Shown: piece by piece, positions 1 to 8,467 of the stretch
Layout: each line of letters opens with the position of its first letter
Numbering within the stretch: the stretch's first letter is position 1
From: Lewinellaceae bacterium
Lineage (GTDB): Bacteria > Bacteroidota > Bacteroidia > Chitinophagales > Saprospiraceae
Direction of reading: 5' to 3'
Length of the DNA stretch: 64,000 nt
NCBI GenBank assembly: GCA_016711435.1
Contig: JADJSY010000020.1
Coordinates: 1 to 64,000 of the forward strand
Position numbers and translations under genes: made by a program
The notes under the pieces: model-generated
Database searches by the model: none
What the model was told of the DNA's origin: nothing
Seen by the model: only the letters and a program-made list of their open reading frames with translations

Positions 1-1
1 C

Positions 2-361
2 TTTTGTATGCTTGCAGTTGGCGTGCTTGCATTACGCGACGCTATTGTTGATTATGAAATAGCAAAACTGGGCAATGACGTAATGGTAAGTGTTGTCCCG
101 GGAAGTACAGTCTGTAAGACAAGAACGTGTTATGCCAAGGTGATGTACAATGGGAAACAGTACCATTTAGATGTGTTCAGGGATATGTGCAATGCGTTAA
201 TAAGCGGAAAACTCAAGACGTTCGAATGCAGGTATTATAGTAAATCCGACAAATTGAAGTTGGTAAATGGCAGAGAGTATTCTATATTAATTATGATGAT
301 CATCCTACTCGGTTTTTTTATCTTTATAGTTGTGAAGGAGTACATAAGCCTCAAGCGTTAA
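2..361 (+). CDS. Hypothetical membrane protein, 5'-truncated by window edge
   Basis: The reading frame is open to the left edge, so the true start is probably outside the window; the first internal ATG is at base 8. The visible part begins with a short hydrophobic stretch, continues with about 70 polar residues containing three cysteines, and ends with a strong hydrophobic helix (MMIILLGFFIFIVV) followed by a short basic tail. I recognise no family. The topology suggests a small protein with one membrane helix at each end and a soluble domain between. It is convergent with the ABC permease gene and separated from it by a long inverted repeat. Confidence 0.5.
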   Translation, partial: FCMLAVGVLALRDAIVDYEIAKLGNDVMVSVVPGSTVCKTRTCYAKVMYNGKQYHLDVFRDMCNALISGKLKTFECRYYSKSDKLKLVNGREYSILIMMIILLGFFIFIVVKEYISLKR

Positions 362-505
362 AAGTCCGAAGTCGTGCGAAGCAAGTGCGAAGTCTACAGT
401 GCGAAGTGCGAAGTCCGTAGAGTGCGCCGTTTCACTTATTGAAAACCCAAACATGAAACGGCGCACTCTACGGACTTCGCACTGACGACTTCGCACTTCG
501 GACTC
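361..505. repeat. Word-repeat inverted repeat (GTGCGAAGTCC family)
   Basis: Both arms are built from near-copies of short words such as AAGTCCGAAGT and GTGCGAAGT. The inner arms (about 403-434 and 453-484) are complementary over roughly 30 bases around a loop of about 18. The element starts directly at the stop of the left gene and contains the stop codon and last ~10 codons of the minus-strand ABC permease gene. It could fold as a transcript end for both convergent genes; this role is inferred. Confidence 0.75.
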
Positions 506-3035
506 CTACTTCGGCTCTCAGTACCTCTAGTGGCGGCTTGTTCACCACCTCCCGGCTGTTAAACAGCCCGATGAGCACCGTAATGATCGTAATAATGCCA
601 AAAGTGGCGATCAGCGGCCACCATTCGGGTTGAAACGGAATTTTGAAGGCAAAACGCGCCAAAGCCCAGGCGCCCGCTACCGACAACCCGATACCTGCCA
701 GGCAGGCCAGTGCGCCGAGTAAAAAATATTCCAGGGCATTGATCAGCAGAATCTGACGGCGGCTGGCGCCCAGGGTGCGCAACAGCACACTTTCCCGGAT
801 GCGGGCAAACTTGCCCTGATAAATGGAACTGATGAGCACCAGTAGTCCGGTAAGGATGCTGAACAGCGCCATAAAACGGATCACAAACGATACTTTTCCC
901 AGTATTTCATCCACCGATTTCAGTATCTGTGTCAGGTCGATGGCCGAAATGCCGGGGAAACGCCGCACCAGTTCGCTTTGGAAACGCGCAGATTGCTCGG
1001 CGCTGCTCACCCGGGAAATGACCACGTGAAATTGCGGCGCCTGCTCCAGTACGCCCGTGGGGAACAGCACCAGAAAATTGGTCTGCACCCGGTTGAAATC
1101 CACTTTTCGCACACTGCCCACTTCACATTCGAGCCGGGTGCCCTGCACATTGAACACGATTCGGGTGCCTATTTTGGCTTTCATGGCTTTTTGCAGGCCG
1201 TCGGAAATGGACACTTTGACGGGTTGGCCGGGCGTGTGGGTTCCCACCCATTCCCCTTCGAGAATTTCCTCCGTATCGATCAGCGTATCGCGGAAAGTGA
1301 CGCGGTATTCGCGATCCCAGACCCAGCGTGGCATGGCATTGGTGGAGTCGGCTTCGTCCTGCGCTTTGGTGCGGTCATCGATGGTTTCTACGCGGGTAGT
1401 GACCACCGACACCTGCTGCATGAGTGGCATGCCTGTGGCTTGTACCAAAGCCGCTACGCTATCTTTTTCGCCGGACTGAATATCAAAAAGGATCATATTC
1501 GGCTGATTGCCGCTGCCGGAGAACTCCACCTGTTTCAACAGCAGGTTTTGAATCAGAAACAAGGTGGACAGCAGCATGGTGCCCAGGCCGATCGTGACCA
1601 CCAGCAAAACCGTCTGGTTTTCGGGCCTGAATAAATTGGCGATGCCCTGCCGGGCGATATAACTCCATTTTTTTGGGAAAAAGCGGCGCAACAGGATCGT
1701 CAGCAGTTTGGAAATGCCCCACAAAATCAAAAAAGCGGCGGCTATACCGCCCATAAAAAAGAACGTCTCCGTCCAGTTGCGCACCAGCCACCAGGTGAAA
1801 CCAAAGATGGACAACAGAATTAACGAATACACGCCCAAGCGCAGCAAATCGGGTCGTCCCGAAGTTTCGGTATTTTCCTCAAAAGAAGCGCGCAGCGTGC
1901 GCAGCGGCGATGTTTTCAGGATGCCGGATAAAGGCAGCAGCGCAAACAACACCGCCACGGAAAGGCCCAAAACGATGCCTTGCAGGATCGCTCCGGCTGA
2001 AAAGTTGGTGCTTACCGATTCAATCGGCAGCAAGTCGCTGAGAAGCCAGGGCAACATTTTTTGAATCAACGAACCCGCCAGCGCTCCTGCAATAGCGCCC
2101 AGCAGTCCGATGCCGGCCACCTGAACTAAGTAAACGTAAAACGCCTTCCGGCCACTGGCGCCCAGACAGCGCAGGATAGCGACTGTGGGCAGTTTGTCTT
2201 TGATGTAGATGTGTACCGCGCCGGCCACGCCGATGCAGCCCAGCAGCAGAGCGATAAATCCGACGAGATTAAGGAAAGTGCCGAAGTTGCCGAAAGCCGA
2301 TCCGATGCTTCGTTTGCGGCTTTCCACGGTATCCGAGTTCAGGTTGGCTTTTTCCAGTTCTTTGTCCATGCCTTTCACCAGCGCATCGGGATCGCTACCG
2401 GCGGGCATTTTATAAAAATACTGGTAATCGACCCGGCTGCCGCGTTGCACCAGTCCGGTGCTGTCGAGCCATTCGGAGGTAATAAATACCACCGGGGCAA
2501 TACTGGACGCAATGCCTGCGCGACCGGGCGAGGACAGCAGGTCGCCTTCCACCAGAAACGTCACATCGCCAATCTGGATGCTGTCGCCAGGCTGAATGCC
2601 GTATTGCAGCATCAGGGCGTGGTCGACCAGCGCTTTTTTGCCTGTACGAAAGCTGCGCCAGGAGTCCTCCGGCAGGCTTTTCCATTTTCCGTAAAAAGGG
2701 TAGTCGCCTTCCAAAGAGCGGATTTGGGAAAGCCGGGTGCCACCATTTTTAGGAAAGCGGATCATGCTCAGAAAATTCAGGACTTCGGCTTTTTCCGTAC
2801 CGGGCGTCTCGAATTTGGCCAAAATAGAATCGGGCGCGGGCTGGTTGGCATCGATCAGCAGATCGGCGCCCAGCAGGGTTTTGGCCTCGCGGTCGATATC
2901 ACCCATCAGATTGACGGAAAAAGAGCGAACAGCCGTCAGTGCCGCAATGCCCACCGTGATGGCCGAAATGAACAGCAGCAGGCGGCTCCGGTTGCGGCGA
3001 CTATCGCGCCAGGCCATTTTCAGAATAAAATTCAT
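468..3035 (-). CDS. YbbP-like ABC transporter permease (FtsX/MacB family)
   Basis: An 855-residue protein with the layout of the YbbP/COG3127 permeases: an N-terminal membrane helix directly after the basic start (residues ~14-36), a large extracytoplasmic domain, a central block of helices (~255-410), a second pair around 410-450, another periplasmic domain, and a final FtsX block (~740-840). Such permeases work with a LolD-type ATPase and are linked to lipid or envelope-molecule extraction; no partner ATPase is visible here, so the substrate is unknown. The start at 3035 is supported by the typical beginning MNFILKMAWRDSRRNRSR. The last residues after EVLRAE come from the adjacent repeat, so the C-terminal tail is probably a by-product of repeat insertion. 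Confidence 0.85.
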   Translation of the reverse strand: MNFILKMAWRDSRRNRSRLLLFISAITVGIAALTAVRSFSVNLMGDIDREAKTLLGADLLIDANQPAPDSILAKFETPGTEKAEVLNFLSMIRFPKNGGTRLSQIRSLEGDYPFYGKWKSLPEDSWRSFRTGKKALVDHALMLQYGIQPGDSIQIGDVTFLVEGDLLSSPGRAGIASSIAPVVFITSEWLDSTGLVQRGSRVDYQYFYKMPAGSDPDALVKGMDKELEKANLNSDTVESRKRSIGSAFGNFGTFLNLVGFIALLLGCIGVAGAVHIYIKDKLPTVAILRCLGASGRKAFYVYLVQVAGIGLLGAIAGALAGSLIQKMLPWLLSDLLPIESVSTNFSAGAILQGIVLGLSVAVLFALLPLSGILKTSPLRTLRASFEENTETSGRPDLLRLGVYSLILLSIFGFTWWLVRNWTETFFFMGGIAAAFLILWGISKLLTILLRRFFPKKWSYIARQGIANLFRPENQTVLLVVTIGLGTMLLSTLFLIQNLLLKQVEFSGSGNQPNMILFDIQSGEKDSVAALVQATGMPLMQQVSVVTTRVETIDDRTKAQDEADSTNAMPRWVWDREYRVTFRDTLIDTEEILEGEWVGTHTPGQPVKVSISDGLQKAMKAKIGTRIVFNVQGTRLECEVGSVRKVDFNRVQTNFLVLFPTGVLEQAPQFHVVISRVSSAEQSARFQSELVRRFPGISAIDLTQILKSVDEILGKVSFVIRFMALFSILTGLLVLISSIYQGKFARIRESVLLRTLGASRRQILLINALEYFLLGALACLAGIGLSVAGAWALARFAFKIPFQPEWWPLIATFGIITIITVLIGLFNSREVVNKPPLEVLRAEVGVRSAKSSVRSP

Positions 3036-3230
3036 CAGTTAGTTATCAGTTATCTGTTATTGGTTATCGGGCTTTCAGGCAGGAATGGAGAAAGGATATT
3101 AAGACTTGTTCCCCATGCCGAAACGGTTATCAGTTATCATGTTGGCAGTTATCAGTCTTATCAGGCTTGGCATTTTTGAGTAGCCAAGCCTAACAACCGA
3201 TAACTGATAACCGATAACTAATAAACTAAC
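3036..3230. repeat. Word-repeat inverted repeat, GTTATC family (family A)
   Basis: The left arm (3038-3070) and right arm (3195-3230) consist of repeated words like GTTATCAGTTATT and complementary AACTAATAACCGATAAC. The left arm ends 1-3 bases upstream of the ABC permease start codon. Inside lies a core (about 3072-3122, minus orientation) with CGGCATGGGGAA and CAGGCTG-like parts that recurs near 15505 and 55677. Together with the FeoA promoter region this fills the gap 3036-3409; I see no gene in it. Confidence 0.75.
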
Positions 3231-3363
3231 CAAACAGTTGCTGCACGGCGGGAAAAACGGATGATAGTGGATAATTCATGGATTTTCGCCGCTCTGACGA
3301 ATGTTACTTGTACCCATGACAAATCTCTTGCATAACTTTTCAGGGTAAATTGAAAACAACTAC

Positions 3364-3371
3364 TACATTTG
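3364..3371 (+). promoter_or_regulatory. Putative -7 box of feoAB promoter
   Basis: TACATTTG matches the Bacteroidota TAnnTTTG consensus exactly. A -33 TTTG at the right distance is missing (only TTTT at 3337-3340). Transcription would start near 3376, which excludes the upstream in-frame start at 3350 and supports the feoA start at 3410. I see no Fur box with confidence. Confidence 0.45.
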
Positions 3372-3409
3372 CGCTGTTTGGATTTTGTCTAATTTACCTA
3401 ACCAGATTT

Positions 3410-3643
3410 ATGCAACGCCGTTACCGTACGATCCCCGATCTTAAAATAAACGAAAGCGCCTGCACCATCTCTATTTCGGATGCGGCGCTGGCTTGTAAAC
3501 TGACTGCCATGGGTGTTTTGCCAGGCACCCGTATCGAAATGGTGCGCACTTCGCCCTTTGGTAATGCCTATTATATCAAAGTGGATGGTGTTCGTATTGC
3601 ATTGCGGGAAGAAGAGGCTGCCAGCATTCTTTTGGAAATATGA
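3410..3643 (+). CDS. feoA: FeoA ferrous iron transport protein A
   Basis: A 77-residue SH3-like FeoA domain protein with the family pattern of a central L-x-A-M-G-V-L-P-G-T turn (residues ~36-45) and the C-terminal I-A-L-R-E-E-E-A segment. FeoA is a cytoplasmic accessory of the ferrous iron channel FeoB. The start at 3410 was chosen because the -7 box lies downstream of the longer start and because family members begin near this residue. Its stop codon overlaps the start of feoB (ATATGATG), so the two are translationally coupled. Confidence 0.85.
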   Translation: MQRRYRTIPDLKINESACTISISDAALACKLTAMGVLPGTRIEMVRTSPFGNAYYIKVDGVRIALREEEAASILLEI

Positions 3644-5804
3644 TGCAACAGGAGGAGGACAGAACGCCGAAGGTAGCACTGGTTGGCAATCCAAACTCGG
3701 GAAAATCGACTGTGTTTAATCTGTTGACCGGGCTTCGGCAGCAAACAGGCAATTTTCCGGGCGTTACGGTAGAAATTAAAAGGGCCGTATGCGCTTCCCG
3801 AGCGGAAAGGAAGCCACCCTGATTGATTTTCCCGGTACTTACAGTTTATATCCCACTTCTTCCGATGAGAAATTGGTCGCCGCCGTTATGTGCGATCCAC
3901 AGAATCCGTTTTTCCCGGATGTTCTAGTTTATATTGCCGATGTGACCCACCTGGAGCGGCATCTGTTGCTGCTTACCCAACTTTTAGACCTGCACCTGCC
4001 TGTCATTCTGGCCCTGAACATGTCGGATACCGCCCTTGAAATGGGCATCAAGGTGAATACGGCCAAACTGATCGAGCGACTCGGCATTCCAGTCATTTCC
4101 ATCAGCGGCCGGAAGGAAGATAATATTCAGAAACTGCTGTCTGAAGTTGAAAAAACACTGAAAAACCCCATCAGGACTGCTGAAAATGTATTTTTTTACA
4201 AACTCAGTGATGGGGAAAAACAGATAGCCGATGCTGTACGGCACAACCTGGGTATCGACAATCCGTATCGTGCCCTGTTGCTGGTACACCACCGCGACTG
4301 GCTCCCGTTTTTGCAGCGCCAGCAAAGAGAGATACTCGGCACAATTGCCGAAACCAAGGATTTTCAATCCCTGCGGGCGCAGGTGGATGAAACGCTCGAT
4401 CGTTTTGATCGTTTTGTGCCCATCGTCCGCGATGCGATTCAGCAGCCCCCCGTTTTCCCAAGCACTGCCACGGACCGGATAGATGCCGTTCTGACGCATC
4501 GCTGGTGGGGGCCGTTTATTTTCGTAGCGGTCATGTTGCTGATATTTCAGGCCATCTTCGACTGGAGCGGTTATCCGATGGATGCTATCGAAAACGGATT
4601 CGGCATCCTGAGCGACGGCGTACAATCGACCCTCGGGGAGGGCTGGTTCACAGAACTGCTCACGGATGGTATTCTGGCCGGATTGTCAGGTATTCTGGTG
4701 TTTGTACCACAAATTGCGTTGCTTTTTCTGCTCATTGCTATTCTGGAAGAAGTCGGGTACATGGCGCGGGTGGTGTTTATGTTCGATAAAACCATGCGGC
4801 GTTTTGGCATGAACGGGCGCAGTGTCATATCGCTGATCAGCGGTAGCGCCTGTGCGGTGCCTGCCATTATGAGCAGCCGCACGATCGGCAACTGGCAGGA
4901 GCGCCTCATCACGGTGATGGTGACGCCCTTTATCAGTTGCAGTGCGCGTATTCCGGTGTATCTGGTGTTGATCGGCCTGGCTGTTCCCGCAGTAAAAGTG
5001 GCCGGCATACTGAGCGCCCAGACGCTGGTGTTCGGCAGCATGTATGCCCTGGGCGTAGTCGCTGCCCTCTTGTCGGGCTGGGCCATGAAAAAATGGCTGC
5101 GCACCCGCGAACCGTCTTTTTTAGCCATTGAACTACCCGAATACCGCATGCCGCACTGGAAAAATGTGTGGCTTTCCGTTTGGGAAAAATGTGTGGCTTT
5201 TATTGCCGGCGCAGGCAAAATAATCCTGGTTGTTTCGATTGTATTGTGGGCCTTGTCGCGATATGGGCCGGGCGATTCGATTGCCCAGGCGACCCAACAG
5301 GCGCATACGGAGGCGACTGCCATGCGCCTCGATTCCAGCCAAACGGAAGATTTTGTGCAACAGCGCAGGCTGGAAGCCTCTTTTGCCGGAAAAATGGGCA
5401 AGTCTTTTGAGCCTGTGATTCGCCCTTTGGGTTATGACTGGAAAATCGGAATTGCCCTACTCACTTCTTTTGCAGCACGCGAAGTGTTTACGGGCACATT
5501 GGCGGTGCTGTACAATATGGGTTCGGAAGAAGGCGACATCAACAACCGAGACGAAAACGAGGCGAAAGCCACCTTGCGCAGCAAGATGAAAACAGAGACT
5601 TTCAGCGATACGGGTAAACCGGTGTATTCGCTGGCGACAGCCATGTCGCTACTCGTTTTTTACGCCCTGGCCATGCAATGTTTCAGTACGCTGGCTGTGG
5701 TCAGGCGCGAAACAGGTGGCTGGAAATGGGCCGCCCTTCAGTTTTTTGCCATGAGTTTGCTGGCTTACTTCGGGGCCTGGGCCGTGTACGAGATATTTTC
5801 CTGA
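3640..5804 (+). CDS. feoB: FeoB ferrous iron transporter, frameshifted
   Basis: G-protein-coupled inner-membrane Fe(II) transporter. The first frame (3640-3822) carries the P-loop GNPNSGKST at residues 16-24 and the switch sequence GNFPGVTVE. The second frame (from about 3785 to 5804) continues with the G3 motif DFPGTYS, the G4 motif NMSD, then the membrane domain with two gate motifs, one near GSACAVPAIMSSR and one near TSFAAREVFTGT. One base is missing around 3778-3786 (adding a G after AAAAGGG restores K-R-G-R-M-R-F), so as written the protein is split. Total rebuilt length is about 721 residues, normal for FeoB. The homopolymer context favours a sequencing error. A hairpin element begins at its stop codon. 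Confidence 0.85.
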
Positions 5805-5940
5805 ATGGGTTGATGAGGGTTTATAAGGGTTGATGAAGGTTGATAATATACAGCCGCTCGAAAATGAAGCGATTTCACTCTTTTCGAGCGGCTGTATATC
5901 AACCTTATCAACCTTCATCAACCCTTATAAACCCATTCAG
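5801..5940. repeat. Loop-conserved hairpin element, copy 1 (family B)
   Basis: The arms are made of the words TTGATGAGGG, TTTATAAGGG and TTGATGAAGG and differ from each other by gain or loss of whole words. The apical part is a 14-bp perfect stem (CAGCCGCTCGAAAA, 5851-5864) around the loop TGAAGCGATTTCACTC (5865-5880). The feoB stop codon lies inside the left arm, and the right arm ends 6 bases before the stop of the convergent 42-residue smORF. It may terminate both transcripts. Confidence 0.8.
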
Positions 5941-5946
5941 GCCTCC

Positions 5947-6075
5947 TCATTTCGGGAAATCCAGTATGCTGTTGCGGTTGTAGAGCATGAGAACCAAGGC
6001 TACTGCAAAAAACAAAAACATGATCAGGTATAACATGCAATAGCCTTTGCCACGGGTATTTTCAATATTGTCCAT
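5947..6075 (-). CDS. Small single-helix membrane protein (42 aa)
   Basis: This frame is too short for usual ORF cut-offs. It encodes 42 residues: a polar N-terminus (MDNIENTRGKGY), one clear transmembrane segment (about residues 13-32, CMLYLIMFLFFAVALVLMLY), and a short polar C-terminus (NRNSILDFPK). It is convergent with feoB across the hairpin element. Codon use looks ordinary and the helix is well formed, which makes it a plausible real gene. It could be an FeoC-like or stress-type small membrane protein, but nothing in the sequence identifies it. No Shine-Dalgarno is seen, which is normal in this phylum. Confidence 0.5.
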   Translation of the reverse strand: MDNIENTRGKGYCMLYLIMFLFFAVALVLMLYNRNSILDFPK

Positions 6076-6260
6076 TTTATCCGGTTATGTGTTACTGAGA
6101 AAAGTGCGGCAAAAATAGAAAGTGCCGGGGAGAATCTGCCATAGACCTGATTATTTTCGCTTTTTCAGAATGGTTTTAAAGTTGGCCGGGTGTTTTGGAA
6201 CGTTTATGCGGTTTGAAGTGATGCTAAATTTTCTTATCGGAGATTAGCCGCGCCGTTTTC

Positions 6261-6268
6261 TATCTTTG
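6261..6268 (+). promoter_or_regulatory. Putative -7 box upstream of lgt
   Basis: TATCTTTG matches TAnnTTTG. Its end is 38 bases from the ATG at 6307. The expected TTTG at -33 is absent, so support is moderate. The rest of 6076-6306 shows no gene. Confidence 0.4.
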
Positions 6269-6306
6269 CCGCAAATTTTTTATAAAAAACTGATATTCAG
6301 AAAATT

Positions 6307-7494
6307 ATGTACCCGGATTTATCTTACCTTTTTCACGATCTGATTGGCACAGCGCCAGATAACTGGCTTTCCATTTTTAAAATGTTCGGCTTCATGCTGG
6401 CGATGGCTTTTTTGGCCAGCGCGGTGGTTTTTTATGCCGAACTCAAGCGCAAAGCACAGGAAGGTTATTATCAACCCGGTAAAACGACCATCACCGAAGG
6501 CGCCCCTGCTACCTGGGCAGAGATCGGCAGCAATGCTTTGGTTGGTCTCCTGCTGGGCGGCAAAGGCGGATACGCGTTCCAACATTTTCTTGATTTCCGG
6601 CAAGATCCCGCCTCCGTAATTTTATCTGCCAAAATGAACTGGCCAGCCGCACTGATCGGGGCCGCTTTGCTGGGCGGACTGACCTGGTGGGAAGCGCAGC
6701 GCAAAAAGAAAACGGAACCGGTCACCAAAGAAGTGCTGATCTGGCCCCACGACCGCATCAATGAAATGACGGTAGCGGCGGCCATTGGCGGTATCCTGGG
6801 CGCTAAAATTTTTGATTTATTCGACAACTGGGAATCTTTTGTGGAAGACCCGATCGGCACCCTTACCTCGGGCGGCGGACTTGCTTTTTTCGGAGGGCTG
6901 GTGATGGGCTTTATTGCCGTAGTAGGCTATATGTACCGCCATCGTATTCCTTTCTGGCCCACAGCCGATGCCGTCGCGCCTGCACTGACGGCTGGATACG
7001 GGATAGGGCGTATTGGATGCCAACTCAGCGGCGATGGCGACTGGGGCATTGTAAATGCCGCTCCCAAACCAGGCTGGATGTCTTTTTTGCCGGACTGGAT
7101 GTGGGCATACCGCTATCCGCATCATGTACTCAACACCGCATACACTGATCCGGTGGTCAGCGAACCGATCCCGCATTGCCCGTTCGATTATTGTATGCAA
7201 CTTTCCGAACCGGTATATCCCACGCCTTTTTATGAAATTCTGATGATGAGCGCCGTGTTCGCGCTGTTGTGGTATTTGCGCAAACGTTTGAAAATCACCG
7301 GTATGTTGTTTTTTGTGTACCTCGCGCTGATTGCCATCGAGCGGTTTGTCATCGAAAAAATCCGGGTTAATGTCGTACACGATGTGTTCGGAATCAGCAT
7401 GACACAGGCCGAAATCATTTCCATCGGGTTGTTTGTAGTGAGCCTGGGGGGGATGTTTTACCTCTGGAGAAAAAAGGAAACAGGGATAGGGTGA
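6307..7494 (+). CDS. lgt: Prolipoprotein diacylglyceryl transferase (Lgt)
   Basis: A 395-residue polytopic inner-membrane protein. Lgt moves diacylglycerol from phosphatidylglycerol to the lipobox cysteine of prolipoproteins, the first step of lipoprotein maturation. Recognition rests on the segment SGGGLAFFGGLVMGF (~residue 190), the signature-like GRIGCQLSGDGDWG (~234-247; classical Lgt has GRxGNFxN here), and the late YPTPFYE motif preceding the last helices. It is longer than E. coli Lgt (291 aa) because of extra loops, as is usual in this phylum. Lipoproteins that need it occur in this window (SusD, PorW, astacin). Its last 80 bases overlap the end of the convergent acyltransferase gene. 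Confidence 0.85.
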   Translation: MYPDLSYLFHDLIGTAPDNWLSIFKMFGFMLAMAFLASAVVFYAELKRKAQEGYYQPGKTTITEGAPATWAEIGSNALVGLLLGGKGGYAFQHFLDFRQDPASVILSAKMNWPAALIGAALLGGLTWWEAQRKKKTEPVTKEVLIWPHDRINEMTVAAAIGGILGAKIFDLFDNWESFVEDPIGTLTSGGGLAFFGGLVMGFIAVVGYMYRHRIPFWPTADAVAPALTAGYGIGRIGCQLSGDGDWGIVNAAPKPGWMSFLPDWMWAYRYPHHVLNTAYTDPVVSEPIPHCPFDYCMQLSEPVYPTPFYEILMMSAVFALLWYLRKRLKITGMLFFVYLALIAIERFVIEKIRVNVVHDVFGISMTQAEIISIGLFVVSLGGMFYLWRKKETGIG

Positions 7495-8389
7495 GGAATG
7501 ACCGAGGAATGCGGACATGCCCTACTGCCTTCATTTTCCACCGCCTATGGCTCCACAGCCATTGTTCGGGGCGTTGGCGGATATTTCGTTCGAGCAGCTG
7601 CGCATACGCCCGGGTAATTCCTTTTTCCGGCATGGCGTTCGGATCGGAGCATATTTCTTCGAATACGATTTCATAAAATCCACGGCGCAGTCGTTCGGTG
7701 CGATAGTAAACAACGGGGCAAACAAATTTTCTACTCAGCACATCTACACCCGGGAGAAATGCCGTTTGCTGCCCGAAAAAAGAAACCCAGTGTGCGCTTT
7801 TACGACTACTGGGCGACTGATCTGCGAGGAGCAGGAATACGGCTGCTTCACTGCTGCGTAATCGCATAACGCGATACACGTCGTCCATTCGAACCATTTC
7901 CATGCCGGTTTTTGCGCGTGCCAGATTGAGAAAATGCTCCATTTTCTTATTCCTCAATGGTTTAAAGGCGCCGATAGTGATACCATGAAATGCAGGAGGC
8001 ATCGTTAATCCGCTGTATTCCCAGTTGCCCAGGTGGGTGCCTGCCAGGATGACCGGTTGGTTGCGGTCGAGGTAGCGGTTGAGTAATTCGGGATTGACCG
8101 GTCGGCAGCGATGCGTCAATGCTCCAACTGACATGCTGAAAGATTTGAGCGTTTCCACCAGTACATCTGACAGGCTGCGGTAGGATTCACGGGTAATATC
8201 CCGGATTTCGGCTTTCGTTTTTTCGGGAAATGCCCGTTGCAGGTTGTCGGCAATTACATTTTTGCGATAACGGATCACATGGCAAAGCAGAAATGCAATG
8301 CCATCGGAAAGTATGTACAATGCCCGGAAAGGCAGCCATCGAAACAGCACAATGACGATCCGGAGTGAAAAATAAGCAATTCGTTGCAT
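7415..8389 (-). CDS. Lipid A biosynthesis acyltransferase (LpxL/HtrB family)
   Basis: A 324-residue protein of the lysophospholipid acyltransferase superfamily that adds secondary acyl chains to Kdo-lipid A at the inner membrane. It has an N-terminal hydrophobic helix (residues ~5-35), the catalytic HX4-5D/E region (AGTHLGNWEYSG), the LLADQSPSSR motif, and the terminal QWLWSHRRWK. The start at 8389 was chosen because an exact promoter lies between it and the longer start at 8422. Family members normally end just after the WSHRRWK motif; here about 35 more residues follow and overlap lgt in antisense, perhaps after loss of the original stop. Confidence 0.85.
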   Translation of the reverse strand: MQRIAYFSLRIVIVLFRWLPFRALYILSDGIAFLLCHVIRYRKNVIADNLQRAFPEKTKAEIRDITRESYRSLSDVLVETLKSFSMSVGALTHRCRPVNPELLNRYLDRNQPVILAGTHLGNWEYSGLTMPPAFHGITIGAFKPLRNKKMEHFLNLARAKTGMEMVRMDDVYRVMRLRSSEAAVFLLLADQSPSSRKSAHWVSFFGQQTAFLPGVDVLSRKFVCPVVYYRTERLRRGFYEIVFEEICSDPNAMPEKGITRAYAQLLERNIRQRPEQWLWSHRRWKMKAVGHVRIPRSFLTLSLFPFFSRGKTSPPGSLQTTRWK

Positions 8390-8393
8390 CGCG

Positions 8394-8423
8394 CAAAAGT
8401 ACATTACCAACTGGGAATACAAA
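8394..8423 (-). promoter_or_regulatory. Bacteroidota promoter of the LpxL-family gene
   Basis: Read on the minus strand: TTTG (8423-8420), 18 bases, then TACTTTTG (8401-8394). Both boxes match the consensus. The predicted transcription start falls at about 8390, essentially on the ATG at 8389, so the mRNA may be leaderless. Confidence 0.6.
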
Positions 8424-8467
8424 TCCCATTACTTTTTAGCACTTTTACGGCCTCAATTTGTTCGCCT

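Noticed and set aside
2211..3179. Plus-strand frame of 322 codons opposite the ABC permease
   Set aside because: It mirrors the permease gene and runs into the repeat; no domain is recognisable.
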